A stretch of 64,000 nt of DNA from Sinorhizobium numidicum (GCF_029892045.1 NZ_CP120368.1:742001-806000), one strand, 5' to 3'. Shown: positions 28,525-35,832, counted from the stretch's first letter. Numbers and translations: made by a program. Notes: generated by a model not told the origin, from the letters alone.

Positions 28525-29379
28525 ATGGCGCTTCTCGAAATTGAGAATCTGGTCGTCGAATTCCAGACGGCAACCGGCCCGTTCCGAGCCGTCGACGGCG
28601 TCTCGCTCAAGGTTCATGAGCGCGAAGTGCTGGCAATCGTCGGAGAATCAGGCTCGGGCAAATCGGTGTCCATGCTTGCGGCGATGGGGCTTCTGCCCTG
28701 GACCGCGAACGTTACGGCTGACAAGCTCACCTTCAACGGGCGGGATCTGTTGAAGATGTCGCCGCCCGAGCGACGCAAGATCATCGGTAAGGAAATCGCG
28801 ATGATCTTCCAGGAACCGATCGCCAGTCTCAATCCCTGCTTCACGGTGGGCTTCCAGATCGAGGAAGTCCTGCGCATTCACATGGGGCTCGACAAAGCGG
28901 CGCGGCGTAGGCGCGCAGTCGAACTTTTCAAAGCGGTCGGCATTCCCGACCCCGAGGAGCGGCTCGGCCACTATCCGCATCAGATGTCGGGCGGGCAGTG
29001 CCAGCGCGTGATGATCGCCATCGCCATTGCGTGCAATCCGAAGCTTCTGATCGCCGATGAACCGACGACAGCGCTCGATGTCACGATCCAGAAACAAATA
29101 CTGGACCTGTTGATGAGGTTGCAAGCCGAGTACGGAATGGGCCTCATCATGATCACTCACAACATGGGCGTCGTTGCAGAAACGGCCGATCGGGTGGTCG
29201 TGCAATACAAGGGTCGCAAGATCGAAGAAGCGGACGTGCTGTCGCTGTTCGAGTCGCCGAAAAGCAACTATACCCGCGCGCTTCTCGCCGCGCTCCCGGA
29301 GAACGCGACGGGCGACCGGTTGCCGACCATTTCCGAACTCTTCAATGACCAGCAGATCCTCGAGGGAGCCGCTCGATGA
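28525..29379 (+). CDS. dppD: Dipeptide ABC transporter ATP-binding protein
   Basis: A 284-residue ABC ATPase. Walker [12 protein letters not shown] near 41-51, signature [15 protein letters not shown] near 155-168 (Cys in place of the usual Arg/Gln at the fourth variable position), Walker [15 protein letters not shown] near 175-188, and the switch His in MITHNMGVV. Shorter than E. coli DppD by about 40 residues because the C-terminal oligopeptide-binding tail (and its Cys cluster) is missing. Overlaps dppF by the 4-base ATGA. Confidence 0.93.
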   Translation: MALLEIENLVVEFQTATGPFRAVDGVSLKVHEREVLAIVGESGSGKSVSMLAAMGLLPWTANVTADKLTFNGRDLLKMSPPERRKIIGKEIAMIFQEPIASLNPCFTVGFQIEEVLRIHMGLDKAARRRRAVELFKAVGIPDPEERLGHYPHQMSGGQCQRVMIAIAIACNPKLLIADEPTTALDVTIQKQILDLLMRLQAEYGMGLIMITHNMGVVAETADRVVVQYKGRKIEEADVLSLFESPKSNYTRALLAALPENATGDRLPTISELFNDQQILEGAAR

Positions 29380-30200
29380 CCCATGTTCTCGAAGCCAGGA
29401 ACCTGGTGCGCGACTATCACGTTCCCGGTAGCCTTTTCAAAAAGGCCCGGACCGTTCACGCGCTGAAAGGCGTCAGCTTCACCGTTGATGAAGGAAAGAC
29501 ACTGGCGATCGTTGGCGAGAGCGGTTGCGGCAAGTCGACGCTTGGACGCATCATCACGCTGATCGATCCGGCGACCGCAGGCGAGTTGCTGATCGAGGGA
29601 AAGAAGGTCGACATCGCAAGAGACGGCCTGACGCCGGAGATGCGTCGCAAGGTGCAAATAGTCTTCCAGAATCCCTACGGCTCACTGAACCCGCGTCAGA
29701 AGATCGGCGATATCTTGGCAGAACCGCTGATCATCAACACCAAGGCACCGGCCGACGAGCGGCGCGAGCGTGCCATGGCGATGTTGAAGAAGGTCGGTCT
29801 CGACGAGAAGCACTATAATCGCTATCCGCACATGTTCTCCGGCGGACAGCGCCAACGCATCGCAATTGCGCGCGCGCTGATGCTCAACCCGCGGCTCCTC
29901 GTGCTCGACGAACCCGTCTCCGCGCTTGATCTATCCGTGCAGGCGCAGGTGCTCAATCTCCTCGCAGACCTCCAGGATGAGTTCCAACTGACCTATGTCT
30001 TTATCAGCCACGACCTGTCGGTGGTGCGCTACATTGCCGACCATGTGATGGTGATGTATTACGGCGAGGCGGTGGAGTATGGCAGCCGCGACGAGGTTTT
30101 CGCCGACCCGAAGCACAGCTACACCAAGACACTGTTTGCCGCCACTCCACGCGCTGACGTTGCCAGCATCAAGGCTCGCCTTGCCCGAAAGGCCGCGTAG
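29376..30200 (+). CDS. dppF: Dipeptide ABC transporter ATP-binding protein
   Basis: A 274-residue ABC ATPase, last gene of the dpp operon. Walker A GESGCGKSTLGRI near 48-60, the family-specific VQIVFQNPYGSLNPRQKI near 93-110, signature SGGQRQRIAIARAL, Walker B LLVLDEPVSALDLSV and switch SHDLSVV. Its start overlaps the dppD stop (ATGA), so translation is coupled. A GC-rich hairpin without a good U-run follows 9 bases after the stop. Confidence 0.94.
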   Translation: MTHVLEARNLVRDYHVPGSLFKKARTVHALKGVSFTVDEGKTLAIVGESGCGKSTLGRIITLIDPATAGELLIEGKKVDIARDGLTPEMRRKVQIVFQNPYGSLNPRQKIGDILAEPLIINTKAPADERRERAMAMLKKVGLDEKHYNRYPHMFSGGQRQRIAIARALMLNPRLLVLDEPVSALDLSVQAQVLNLLADLQDEFQLTYVFISHDLSVVRYIADHVMVMYYGEAVEYGSRDEVFADPKHSYTKTLFAATPRADVASIKARLARKAA

Positions 30201-30208
30201 CTTCCCCG

Positions 30209-30235
30209 GCCCCGCCGCCCCATCATCGGCGGGGC
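30209..30235 (+). terminator. GC-rich hairpin after dppF
   Basis: GCCCCGCCG and CGGCGGGGC, a perfect 9-bp stem with a 9-base loop. Only weak T content follows (GACTTAT), so it may be a processing or partial-termination structure. Confidence 0.55.
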
Positions 30236-30403
30236 GACTTATCGCCCGTGCGGTAAGGCGCAAGTGTTTGGACAGCTCCTTGGACTCGTTTCGCCTTTAG
30301 TGTAGAGCTTCGTCGCTGCCATTTACTCCTCGCCTTTCGGCAGCGGACAAACCCTATTTGGCTGGACGAAATATGTTCGGCCCAACCTTCAGGAACGACG
30401 ATT

Positions 30404-30748
30404 ATGGAAATCAAGCGCTTCGAAACCGGCCCGCGAATGAGCCAGGCCGTGGTCTATAACAACACGGTTTACCTGGCCGGCCAGGTCGGCAATGCCGGAG
30501 ATGACGTCGTCACTCAGACCAAGCAGGCACTGGCCGAAGTTGACCGTCTGCTTGCGCTCGCCGGCACAGATAAGACGCGCATTCTTTCCGCAACGCTCTG
30601 GCTTGCCGACATGGCGGATTTCGCCAAGATGAATTCCGTTTGGGACGCCTGGGTGCCCCAGGGCCATACGCCCGCCCGCGCGACCGGCGAAGCCAAGCTC
30701 GCAACGCCGGAATACCTCGTCGAAGTCATCGTGACGGCAGCACTCTAA
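30404..30748 (+). CDS. RidA-family protein (reactive enamine/imine deaminase type)
   Basis: A 114-residue protein of the YjgF/Yer057c/UK114 family. RidA proteins hydrolyse reactive 2-aminoacrylate and other imines. Visible features: VYNNTVYLAGQVG near 18-30, the helix DVVTQTKQALAEVDRLLA, and the family end region ARATGEAKLATPEYLVEVIVTA. The key Arg of active RidA proteins would be in RATGEAKL, though the usual CxxV/ARxxVxVxxLP is changed, so it may belong to a non-canonical Rid subgroup. Preceded by CAGGAACGACG. Single gene after dppF, probably with its own promoter. Confidence 0.85.
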   Translation: MEIKRFETGPRMSQAVVYNNTVYLAGQVGNAGDDVVTQTKQALAEVDRLLALAGTDKTRILSATLWLADMADFAKMNSVWDAWVPQGHTPARATGEAKLATPEYLVEVIVTAAL

Positions 30749-30899
30749 GTTCTTTCTGCCAGCCGCTGGAGCGGGACAGGAAGCCTGTAAGCAGTGTGCG
30801 CCCATCCTGCTGCAACGCCTCGGAGCCGGTCTCGGCCAGCTTGGTCTATTCAAGCGAAATCATCGCGATGCGACGCAGGCTGATACCGTCTGCTCAACG

Positions 30900-30929
30900 C
30901 CGCTGGGCTCTGTGCCCGGCGGTTTTTTT
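30900..30929 (+). terminator. Intrinsic terminator after ridA
   Basis: CCGCTGGGC and GCCCGGCGG pair with one G-T wobble around TCTGT, followed by TTTTTTT. It lies 150 bases past the ridA stop. Confidence 0.85.
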
Positions 30930-30938
30930 GGTCTCCGC

Positions 30939-31031
30939 TACTGCATCTATCCTTAAATCGGAACCGACTTAAGGATAAAAACATGCAGCAATTCAAAGTG
31001 TTTACAGCGATCTTTGTGACGCGCGGCGGCG
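30939..31031 (+). repeat. Two-hairpin palindromic intergenic repeat, copy 4
   Basis: Module A is well kept (TACTGCAT, CCTTAAATCGG / CCGACTTAAGG, ACATGCAGCA) followed by ATTCAAAGTG. Module B is truncated after TACAGCGATCTTTGTGACGC: its second arm is missing or badly diverged. Confidence 0.85.
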
Positions 31032-31045
31032 TAGTGCTTCCGTCA

Positions 31046-31070
31046 GGAACCAATCTCATCTTTGCACGTT
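31046..31070 (+). promoter_or_regulatory. EcfG/RpoE2-type promoter for the gene at 31102
   Basis: GGAAC (31046-31050), 16 bases, CGTT (31067-31070). This fits the GGAAC-N18/19-TT promoter of the alphaproteobacterial general stress sigma factor. It lies 32 bases before the start codon. Confidence 0.7.
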
Positions 31071-31101
31071 TATCGCTCATTCCGCATGTGGAGGAATGAA
31101 C

Positions 31102-31272
31102 ATGCTCTACTGGCTGCCACGGCTTTGCTTGGTTTTGCTTGCCGGGGCGGTAATCGTCTTCGGTCTCGTCCCGCAGACGTCGGAGGGTGTGGCCTATACT
31201 TTGCTGATAATCATTCTGGGCTTGGGGCTGCTCTCCCTGACGCTCCACATATTCCCGCCTGAGAAGCATTGA
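31102..31272 (+). CDS. Small two-segment membrane protein, probably stress-induced
   Basis: A 56-residue protein starting MLYWLPRLCLVLLAGAVIVF, with two hydrophobic segments (about 6-22 and 31-48) and a short basic end (PPEKH). GGAGGA lies 6 bases before ATG 31102; an earlier ATG at 31096 is too close to that site. I do not recognise a named family, though its start resembles the DUF1328 protein at 35893, with which it also shares a general-stress promoter. It is 125 bp upstream of the AI-2E-type gene. Likely real because promoter, ribosome site and membrane pattern agree. Confidence 0.7.
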   Translation: MLYWLPRLCLVLLAGAVIVFGLVPQTSEGVAYTLLIIILGLGLLSLTLHIFPPEKH

Positions 31273-31397
31273 GTGTGGGCGCGATGCGGCTTGCCGAGCT
31301 ACGGCGTGTGTTCACGGCGGCGCGGTGTCTTGCGGCGGCGTTTTGTGCACCGTCGGAAGAGTGCTGGGTCGATGGGTTCGTTTGACGAAGGATACCG

Positions 31398-32528
31398 ATG
31401 GACACGGCAAGGCGCATAGCGGCTGCCCGCAGCCGCAAGCGGGATGCTGAGAAAGAGATCGCCTTGGCCAAGGCGTCGAAGACCGCTGTGCGAAAACGCG
31501 ACGGAATTGACCTGCTCGTTGCGTGGAGCGTAATCGGCCTGTTTGTGGTCGCCAGTTCTGCAGCCGTCTATTCGATGGAAGCGATCCTGATGCCGGTCAC
31601 CCTTGCGATCATCGTCGGCATCGTTCTCGGCCGGGCGGCCGATGAATTGGCGCGATTCGGTCTCCCTCCGTTATTCGGCGGCCTGTTGCTGGCGCTCTTC
31701 TTCGTTCTTGCGCTGTCGTCGCTGGTGAACGCTATTCTCGGCCCGATAACCGAGGTCGCGCGCGAGGCGCCGCGGTTGGCAGAAGGCGTCATGAAGCGGA
31801 TACTGCCGTTCATCGATCGTTTCGAATGGGTGGAAATGGCATTGGCCCGTGGCGCCGGTGAGGATGCATTCGCCGATGTCATCGTAGAGAACGCGGGGCC
31901 CCTGATCGGGACGGTTGCGGCGAGCGTGACGCCAGCGCTCATCCAGACGCTTATCTTCCTGGCGGCGCTCGTCCTTTTTTTGCTCGGCCGCGTTCAATTG
32001 CGCACCACTATCATTCTCGCGTTTGCCACTCGCGAGGGCCGCCTGAGCGCGATCCGAGTCATGAACGCTACCGAGGATGCGCTTGCTCAATATTTTTCAA
32101 CGGCAAGTTTGATCTATTTGGCGCTGGGCGCGTCGACCATGGTGATTGCGCTCGTCGGCGGGCTTACAGTACCCCCACTATGGGGGCTCTTCGCCTTCGT
32201 TTCCAGCTTCATTCCCTACCTCGGCGTGACCTTCATGACCCTGTCACTACTGGTCGGCGGCCTTATGACGCACGACTCGCTGTCTCTGGGGATCGCGCCG
32301 GCTGTCGCCTTCTTCCTCCTTCATCTCGCCATGGAAAATCTTGTCGTGCCCGCAGTTCTCGGCCGCCGCTTTGAAGTCAATCCGTTCTTGATCTTCGTGG
32401 CGATCATCTTCTGGACGTGGATGTGGGGTGCCGTCGGAGCGATCCTCGCCTTGCCTCTTTCGCTGATTGCAATGACCATTTTCGAACAGATGCGTGAGCC
32501 ACCGCCGGAACCGCAACTGCCCGGTTGA
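31398..32528 (+). CDS. AI-2E-type (PerM/UPF0118) family membrane transporter
   Basis: A 376-residue membrane protein with about eight hydrophobic segments, typical of the AI-2E/UPF0118 family. The family's conserved C-terminal region is visible: PPLWGLFAFVSSFIPYLGV near 255-273 and NLVVPAVLGRRFEVNPFLIF near 312-331. Family members export autoinducer-2 or, in other branches, act as Na+/H+ antiporters; the substrate here cannot be assigned. An Arg/Lys-rich cytosolic N-terminus precedes the first segment. Convergent with the PhyR-type gene (30 bp gap). No general-stress promoter directly upstream. Confidence 0.88.
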   Translation: MDTARRIAAARSRKRDAEKEIALAKASKTAVRKRDGIDLLVAWSVIGLFVVASSAAVYSMEAILMPVTLAIIVGIVLGRAADELARFGLPPLFGGLLLALFFVLALSSLVNAILGPITEVAREAPRLAEGVMKRILPFIDRFEWVEMALARGAGEDAFADVIVENAGPLIGTVAASVTPALIQTLIFLAALVLFLLGRVQLRTTIILAFATREGRLSAIRVMNATEDALAQYFSTASLIYLALGASTMVIALVGGLTVPPLWGLFAFVSSFIPYLGVTFMTLSLLVGGLMTHDSLSLGIAPAVAFFLLHLAMENLVVPAVLGRRFEVNPFLIFVAIIFWTWMWGAVGAILALPLSLIAMTIFEQMREPPPEPQLPG

Positions 32529-32558
32529 GATGCAGCCACTCGACCGACTCATTCGGCC

Positions 32559-33356
32559 CTAGCGATCGCCCGTGCGCGCGTGCTCGTCGAAGAACAGAGC
32601 CTGACTGATCAGTGCCTTTACCATCTCCGGATTGAAAGGCTTGGTTACCAGAAAAGCCGGCTCCGGCTTCCTGCCCGTCAGCAGTCGCTCCGGGAAGGCG
32701 GTAATGAAGATCACCGGAACAGAGGTATGGGTAAGAATGTCGTTAACTGCGTCGATGCCGGAACTGCCATCGGCAAGTTGAATGTCCGCAAGAACCATCC
32801 TTGGTGATGTTTCGTGGTAGAGAGCGAGAGCCTCGTTGCGGGTGCGGGCGATCCCGGTGACCCGGTGACCGAGGCTTGTCACCATATCCTCGATGTCCAT
32901 GGCGATCAGCGGTTCGTCTTCGATGATCATGATGTCCGTCGTCACCTGACGCGAAATCTCTTCCGAAGCGCTGGCAAGGAGCTTGGAAAAGGCGCCTTGG
33001 TCGACTGCCATGATCTCGGCCGCTTCGCTCGGCGAAAACCCTTCAACGGCAATCAACAGAAACGCCTGTCGGGGCGCCGGCGAGATAAGCGCCAGATTGG
33101 CTGCGGCGTTCTGCTCCCAGGCGTAAGGCGAGGTAAGGCTCGATCGGTCGACGTCCAACTTTTCGAACAGCGAACAGAACAGCTTATAAAGGCTGATTCG
33201 GTCGCTGGACGCGGCAGGGAACAATTCGATGTCGTCGATCAACGCTTCGAGGACAGCGGCGACATAGGCATCGCCGGCCGCCTGCGAGCCGGTGACGGCA
33301 CGGGCATAGCGCCGCAGATAGGGCAGGTGGGGCGCAATCCTTGTGGAAAGTGACAT
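32559..33356 (-). CDS. rsiB2: PhyR-type response regulator (anti-anti-sigma factor of the general stress response)
   Basis: A 265-residue protein with the unusual PhyR order: an N-terminal sigma-factor-like domain (about 1-135, LPYLRRYARAVTGSQAAGDAYV and the sigma4-like APRQAFLLIAVEGFSPSEAAEIM region) and a C-terminal receiver domain (about 140-255) with acid pocket E146/D147, phospho-acceptor Asp191 (VLADIQL) and Lys in VTKPF. When phosphorylated, PhyR mimics the sigma factor and sequesters the NepR anti-sigma protein. Divergent from a NepR gene at 33540. S. meliloti has two such pairs; the lack of an adjacent sigma gene suggests rsiB2 rather than rsiB1. Confidence 0.92.
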   Translation of the reverse strand: MSLSTRIAPHLPYLRRYARAVTGSQAAGDAYVAAVLEALIDDIELFPAASSDRISLYKLFCSLFEKLDVDRSSLTSPYAWEQNAAANLALISPAPRQAFLLIAVEGFSPSEAAEIMAVDQGAFSKLLASASEEISRQVTTDIMIIEDEPLIAMDIEDMVTSLGHRVTGIARTRNEALALYHETSPRMVLADIQLADGSSGIDAVNDILTHTSVPVIFITAFPERLLTGRKPEPAFLVTKPFNPEMVKALISQALFFDEHARTGDR

Positions 33357-33383
33357 TTAGGCCTTCCTAAACTATTGTGCGGT

Positions 33384-33406
33384 ATGGTCCGCGTCTTGCG
33401 GACCAT
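33384..33406. promoter_or_regulatory. Perfect inverted repeat between the PhyR and NepR genes
   Basis: ATGGTCCGC-GTCTT-GCGGACCAT: a perfect 9-bp inverted repeat with a 5-base centre, 28 bp from the PhyR start and 134 bp from the NepR start. No poly-T follows on either strand, so an operator is more likely than a terminator. The usual GGAAC promoter is absent from this spacer. Confidence 0.55.
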
Positions 33407-33539
33407 GGACGTGCAGCCGGATACGTCAATGGAGCACGTCTTTCGCATTATGAAAAGTCTTGAGCGAGCAGATGACGGGATATGGATTGAGAACGGCCGC
33501 GAGAGGGGGACAGCGCGCCTCCGCGCACGGGACTGGAAA

Positions 33540-33734
33540 ATGAACGAGTCATTGAGAGGGCCTGGCGCGCGCGGTGCGGCTGCCGGCCGCGTTCAGAAAA
33601 CGGATCCCAACGCCCGGATCGCTTCGAAGCTGAAGATGCTTTATCAGGCGCTGGAGAACGAGCCCGTTCCGCAACAGTTTATCGAGCTCCTCGAACGTCT
33701 TGACCAAGCGGAGAGAGCGCAATCACGCGATTGA
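33540..33734 (+). CDS. rsiA2: NepR-type anti-sigma factor
   Basis: A 64-residue protein. The last 45 residues have the NepR pattern: ARIASKLKMLYQALENEPVP followed by QQFIELLERLDQAE. NepR binds and inhibits the EcfG/RpoE2 sigma factor until PhyR takes it away. The frame is open upstream to 33375, but the extra residues are not NepR-like and ATG 33540 gives the family size with GGGACTGGA ahead of it. Divergent from rsiB2. The cognate sigma gene is not in this window. Confidence 0.88.
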   Translation: MNESLRGPGARGAAAGRVQKTDPNARIASKLKMLYQALENEPVPQQFIELLERLDQAERAQSRD

Positions 33735-33817
33735 TGGCTGGTGTCGTAGCGGCTGTTGGCGCCACACCGCTGCACGATCTTTGTGGTTGGCATCACGTAG
33801 CATGATGCAGCGGTCCA

Positions 33818-33926
33818 TACAGCGCCGCGCGTTTTTTTAAGACGCGCAAACGCCATTGTAACATTGTGAATAGTACACAAGTTTGTCCTTAAATCGGCTC
33901 CGATTTAAGGAATTGCGCAGTACTGC
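33818..33926 (-). repeat. Two-hairpin palindromic intergenic repeat, copy 5
   Basis: Reverse copy downstream of the NepR gene. Module A is perfect (CCTTAAATCGG / CCGATTTAAGG). Module B carries compensatory changes: GCGCGTC / GACGCGC instead of GTGCGTC / GACGCAC, so the hairpin is kept while the sequence differs. Shortly after (about 33940) GAAAGACGCACAGCGCC looks like a remnant of a further module B. Confidence 0.88.
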
Positions 33927-33981
33927 ATCTCCGGAAAGACGCACAGCGCCCGGGTTCCTTGTGGGATCGGTCGCGTTTCGA

Positions 33982-34230
33982 TCAGCAAGCCGCGGTATAG
34001 CGGCGTCCGTAGCGGTCGCGGTAGATGCAGCGGCCAGGTTCGCTTGCACTGCCGATGAGAGCGCCGGTGGCGCCACCGACTGCTGCACCGACGGCAGCTC
34101 CCCTGACATCGTTTGTTACGGCCCCGCCGATAATTCCGCCAGAAGCGGCGCCGATTGCCGCACCTCTCTCCGTTTGCGTGCAGGCCGCCAAGGGAAGAAC
34201 AAGGCTTGCGACGACAAGTATCTTCTTCAT
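33982..34230 (-). CDS. Glycine-zipper lipoprotein
   Basis: An 82-residue lipoprotein precursor. Signal peptide with lipobox LAAC, lipid-modified Cys at 17. Residues 22-62 are a glycine zipper with repeats GAAIGAASGGIIGGA and GAAVGAAVGGATGALIG, as in SlyB/YMGG-type envelope proteins. The C-terminus is aromatic and basic with a terminal Cys (RDRYGRRYTAAC). Such proteins sit in the outer membrane and are often stress-induced. It is inside the general-stress neighbourhood, but I see no GGAAC-type promoter except a GGAAC that is part of its ribosome site. Confidence 0.82.
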   Translation of the reverse strand: MKKILVVASLVLPLAACTQTERGAAIGAASGGIIGGAVTNDVRGAAVGAAVGGATGALIGSASEPGRCIYRDRYGRRYTAAC

Positions 34231-34687
34231 GATGCGTTCCTATCTCAGGTTGGGTTTAAGGATTGTGGGAAATGGCAAACGGTGCCGCCCGATCGGTGAA
34301 ACGCCGACCGGCCGACAGGAGTGGGCGAAATCACGCACCGGGGGTAATCTCGGTGATGCTCACGATCGCCGCGTATTTCTGCGATTGCTGGGATACTCGT
34401 AATAGGCGCACCTGAGGCTCGCATTCCCATCTCCCATGGACATGGCCGCCGCCGCGGCGCTTGTTATTGCTGCCAAAACGCCGATTGCCGACTTTTGTTC
34501 CGCGCCTCCGGCCCGCGGCGCGCGCGATGGTTGCCGGTCGGCCCTGTTTCGGTCCGGGCACCGACCGTCGGCGGATGGAGCCGGCGACATTTGCATCAGC
34601 TTTCCAGAATATTTCTGATCTTCGCTCAGGAACCGGCGACGGGTCTGTTCCGTTTTCTTCCTCACGTAAGCGTTGAGGAGCACGCAA
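34231..34687. other. Intergenic region upstream of the gene at 34688
   Basis: 457 bp. Frames are open on both strands here, but they are Arg/Gly-rich, lack ribosome sites and look like the product of high GC. Near the right end is a clear general-stress promoter (34629-34654). Nothing else recognised. Confidence 0.4.
34629..34654 (+). promoter_or_regulatory. EcfG/RpoE2-type promoter for the gene at 34688 (and probably csbD-like gene)
   Basis: GGAAC (34629-34633), 17 bases, CGTT (34651-34654), 33 bases before the start codon. Matches the alphaproteobacterial general-stress consensus. Confidence 0.75.
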
Positions 34688-35068
34688 ATGGAACATGTTG
34701 CGGCCATCATGATCCTCGTCGGCTGCATGCAGGGCGCTATGGCCTGCCGCGAGGTGCCGTCGCCGGTCGTTGGTTTCGAGACCGCCAAGGAATGCCAGGC
34801 GTTGCTTTCGCCTGCAGTGGAGGAAGTCGGCAAGGTGTTCAAGGAAGCCTATGGCAAGTGCGCCCCTGTCGATCCCGCCCTGTTCGTCGAAAACGTGGTC
34901 ATCGAATGGGAGGTCACCTCCGCGCGGGAGCTCCAGGTCCAGATAATCCCCGAGGAGGAAGCGCCCTACGCCATTGCTGAGCGTGGTCTGCGGCCGACCC
35001 CTCCAACTGAACCTTCAACGATCTCGCCTCGGCGATCCGGCCTCGGCTGGGCAGTCTCGAACCCATAG
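34688..35068 (+). CDS. Hypothetical small secreted protein, probably stress-induced
   Basis: A 126-residue protein with a weak signal peptide (MEHVAAIMILVGCMQGAMACRE). Cysteines at about 13, 20, 37 and 58 could form disulfides in the periplasm (AKECQALL, YGKCAPV). The C-terminal 30 residues become Pro/Arg-rich and may be less conserved. I do not recognise the family. ATG 34688 follows GAGGAGCACGCAA, and an EcfG-type promoter lies 33 bases upstream. It precedes the CsbD-like gene by 17 bp, so the two probably form a stress operon. Confidence 0.68.
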   Translation: MEHVAAIMILVGCMQGAMACREVPSPVVGFETAKECQALLSPAVEEVGKVFKEAYGKCAPVDPALFVENVVIEWEVTSARELQVQIIPEEEAPYAIAERGLRPTPPTEPSTISPRRSGLGWAVSNP

Positions 35069-35085
35069 ACGGAAAGGAAGAGGCA

Positions 35086-35283
35086 ATGAACTGGGATATG
35101 ATCGAAGGCAAATGGAACGAGTTCAAAGGCAAGGCGCAAGTGCAGTGGGGCAAGCTGACGGATGACGATCTCGACATCATCAACGGCAGCCGCAAAGAGC
35201 TCGCGGGGCGCATCCAACTGCGTTACGGAATTGCCAAGGATGAGGCCGAGCGCCAGATCGACGAGTGGGTGTCGCGTCACTAG
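35086..35283 (+). CDS. CsbD-family stress protein
   Basis: A 65-residue protein, MNWDMIEGKWNEFKGKAQVQ at the N-terminus, WGKLTDDDLDIINGSRKELA, and an IQLRYGIAKDEAERQIDEWV end: the full CsbD pattern. CsbD-like proteins are among the most strongly induced general-stress proteins in bacteria, but their biochemical role is unknown. It probably shares the transcript from the GGAAC promoter at 34629 with the upstream secreted protein. Preceded by AAAGGAAGAGG. Confidence 0.93.
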   Translation: MNWDMIEGKWNEFKGKAQVQWGKLTDDDLDIINGSRKELAGRIQLRYGIAKDEAERQIDEWVSRH

Positions 35284-35345
35284 CGCGGGATGAGGAAAAG
35301 TGTGCGCGGTTTTCCGCCCGCATCCCGCGCTAACTTATTAGAATC

Positions 35346-35393
35346 GATCACGTTCATGATTTTAGGTCGATCCGACCTAAAATCATCGTGATC
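35346..35393. repeat. Near-perfect 48-bp palindrome
   Basis: Inner arms ATGATTTTAGGTCG and CGACCTAAAATCAT (14 bp, perfect, 3-base centre) are extended by outer arms GATCACG and CGTGATC with a 3-base bulge on the left. AT-rich inside a GC-rich genome and followed by no poly-T. A partial copy of the left arm and its flank (TTAGAATCGATC) recurs at 36119-36148, so this is a second dispersed repeat type. Confidence 0.85.
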
Positions 35394-35472
35394 TAGCGCG
35401 TGAGGACAAGAATCGCTCCCGCCAGGGCCTGGCGGGCGCGCGCTTGCGCATGTGGCGAAGGCCCTTGATGAC

Positions 35473-35667
35473 CTACCTGCGAATTTTGCGTTCGGCTTTC
35501 TCCAACTCCTCGAGCAGGCCCTGAAGTCGCGCATTGAGCTTTTCTTCCGTATGCATCTGAAGATCACGGATGGTTCTGCCGATATGCAGATTATGGTTGC
35601 GGAGATCGGACTTCTGCCGAGCACTGTCGGTCACCGATTTCCATATATGTCGCGAGGGGATCTTCAT
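35473..35667 (-). CDS. Small coiled-coil hypothetical protein with a general-stress promoter
   Basis: A 64-residue basic protein. The last 27 residues (MHTEEKLNARLQGLLEELEK and following) form a strong amphipathic helix or coiled coil. I do not recognise a family. A GGAAC-N16-CGTT promoter on the same strand lies 30 bases upstream of the ATG, which is the main reason to accept it; the ribosome site (GGGAA) is weak. A shorter start at its Met38 is possible. An opposing reading frame covers part of the region but lacks supporting signals. Confidence 0.5.
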   Translation of the reverse strand: MKIPSRHIWKSVTDSARQKSDLRNHNLHIGRTIRDLQMHTEEKLNARLQGLLEELEKAERKIRR

Positions 35668-35696
35668 TTCATTCCCGAGAAGCCTGTTACCGAAAC

Positions 35697-35721
35697 AACG
35701 CCAACCCCTATCGAAGGTTCC
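35697..35721 (-). promoter_or_regulatory. EcfG/RpoE2-type promoter for the gene at 35473-35667
   Basis: On the minus strand GGAAC (35721-35717), 16 bases, CGTT (35700-35697), 30 bases before the start codon of the small coiled-coil gene. Confidence 0.65.
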
Positions 35722-35832
35722 TGGCCAATTTCGTTGTGGCGTCTCGATTTTCGAATGTTTTCGTTTTCGTGGTTAACCGACGGTTTCCACTCGTGAATTA
35801 CTGAGCCGTCTCGCAAGGAAAGTGCTTGCACT

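Larger units (their letters stand above)
30749..31101. other. Intergenic region: terminator, repeat copy 4 and EcfG-type promoter
   Basis: This 353-bp spacer holds, in order, an intrinsic terminator (30900-30929), repeat copy 4 (30939-31031) and a promoter of the general-stress type (31046-31070) serving the 56-residue gene that begins at 31102. The part 30749-30895 shows no structure I can name; the terminator may mark the ridA transcript end or a short RNA. Confidence 0.6.

Noticed and set aside
33357..33539. EcfG-type promoter for the PhyR or NepR gene
   Set aside because: No GGAAC on either strand at suitable distance; the only strong feature is the dyad at 33384.
34231..34245. GGAAC upstream of the glycine-zipper lipoprotein as a stress promoter
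   Set aside because: It lies only a few bases from ATG and serves as the ribosome site; no TT box at the right spacing.
34331..34842. Two overlapping minus-strand frames in the spacer left of 34688
   Set aside because: Arg/Gly/Ser-rich, no ribosome site, and they overlap the promoter and start of the plus-strand stress gene.
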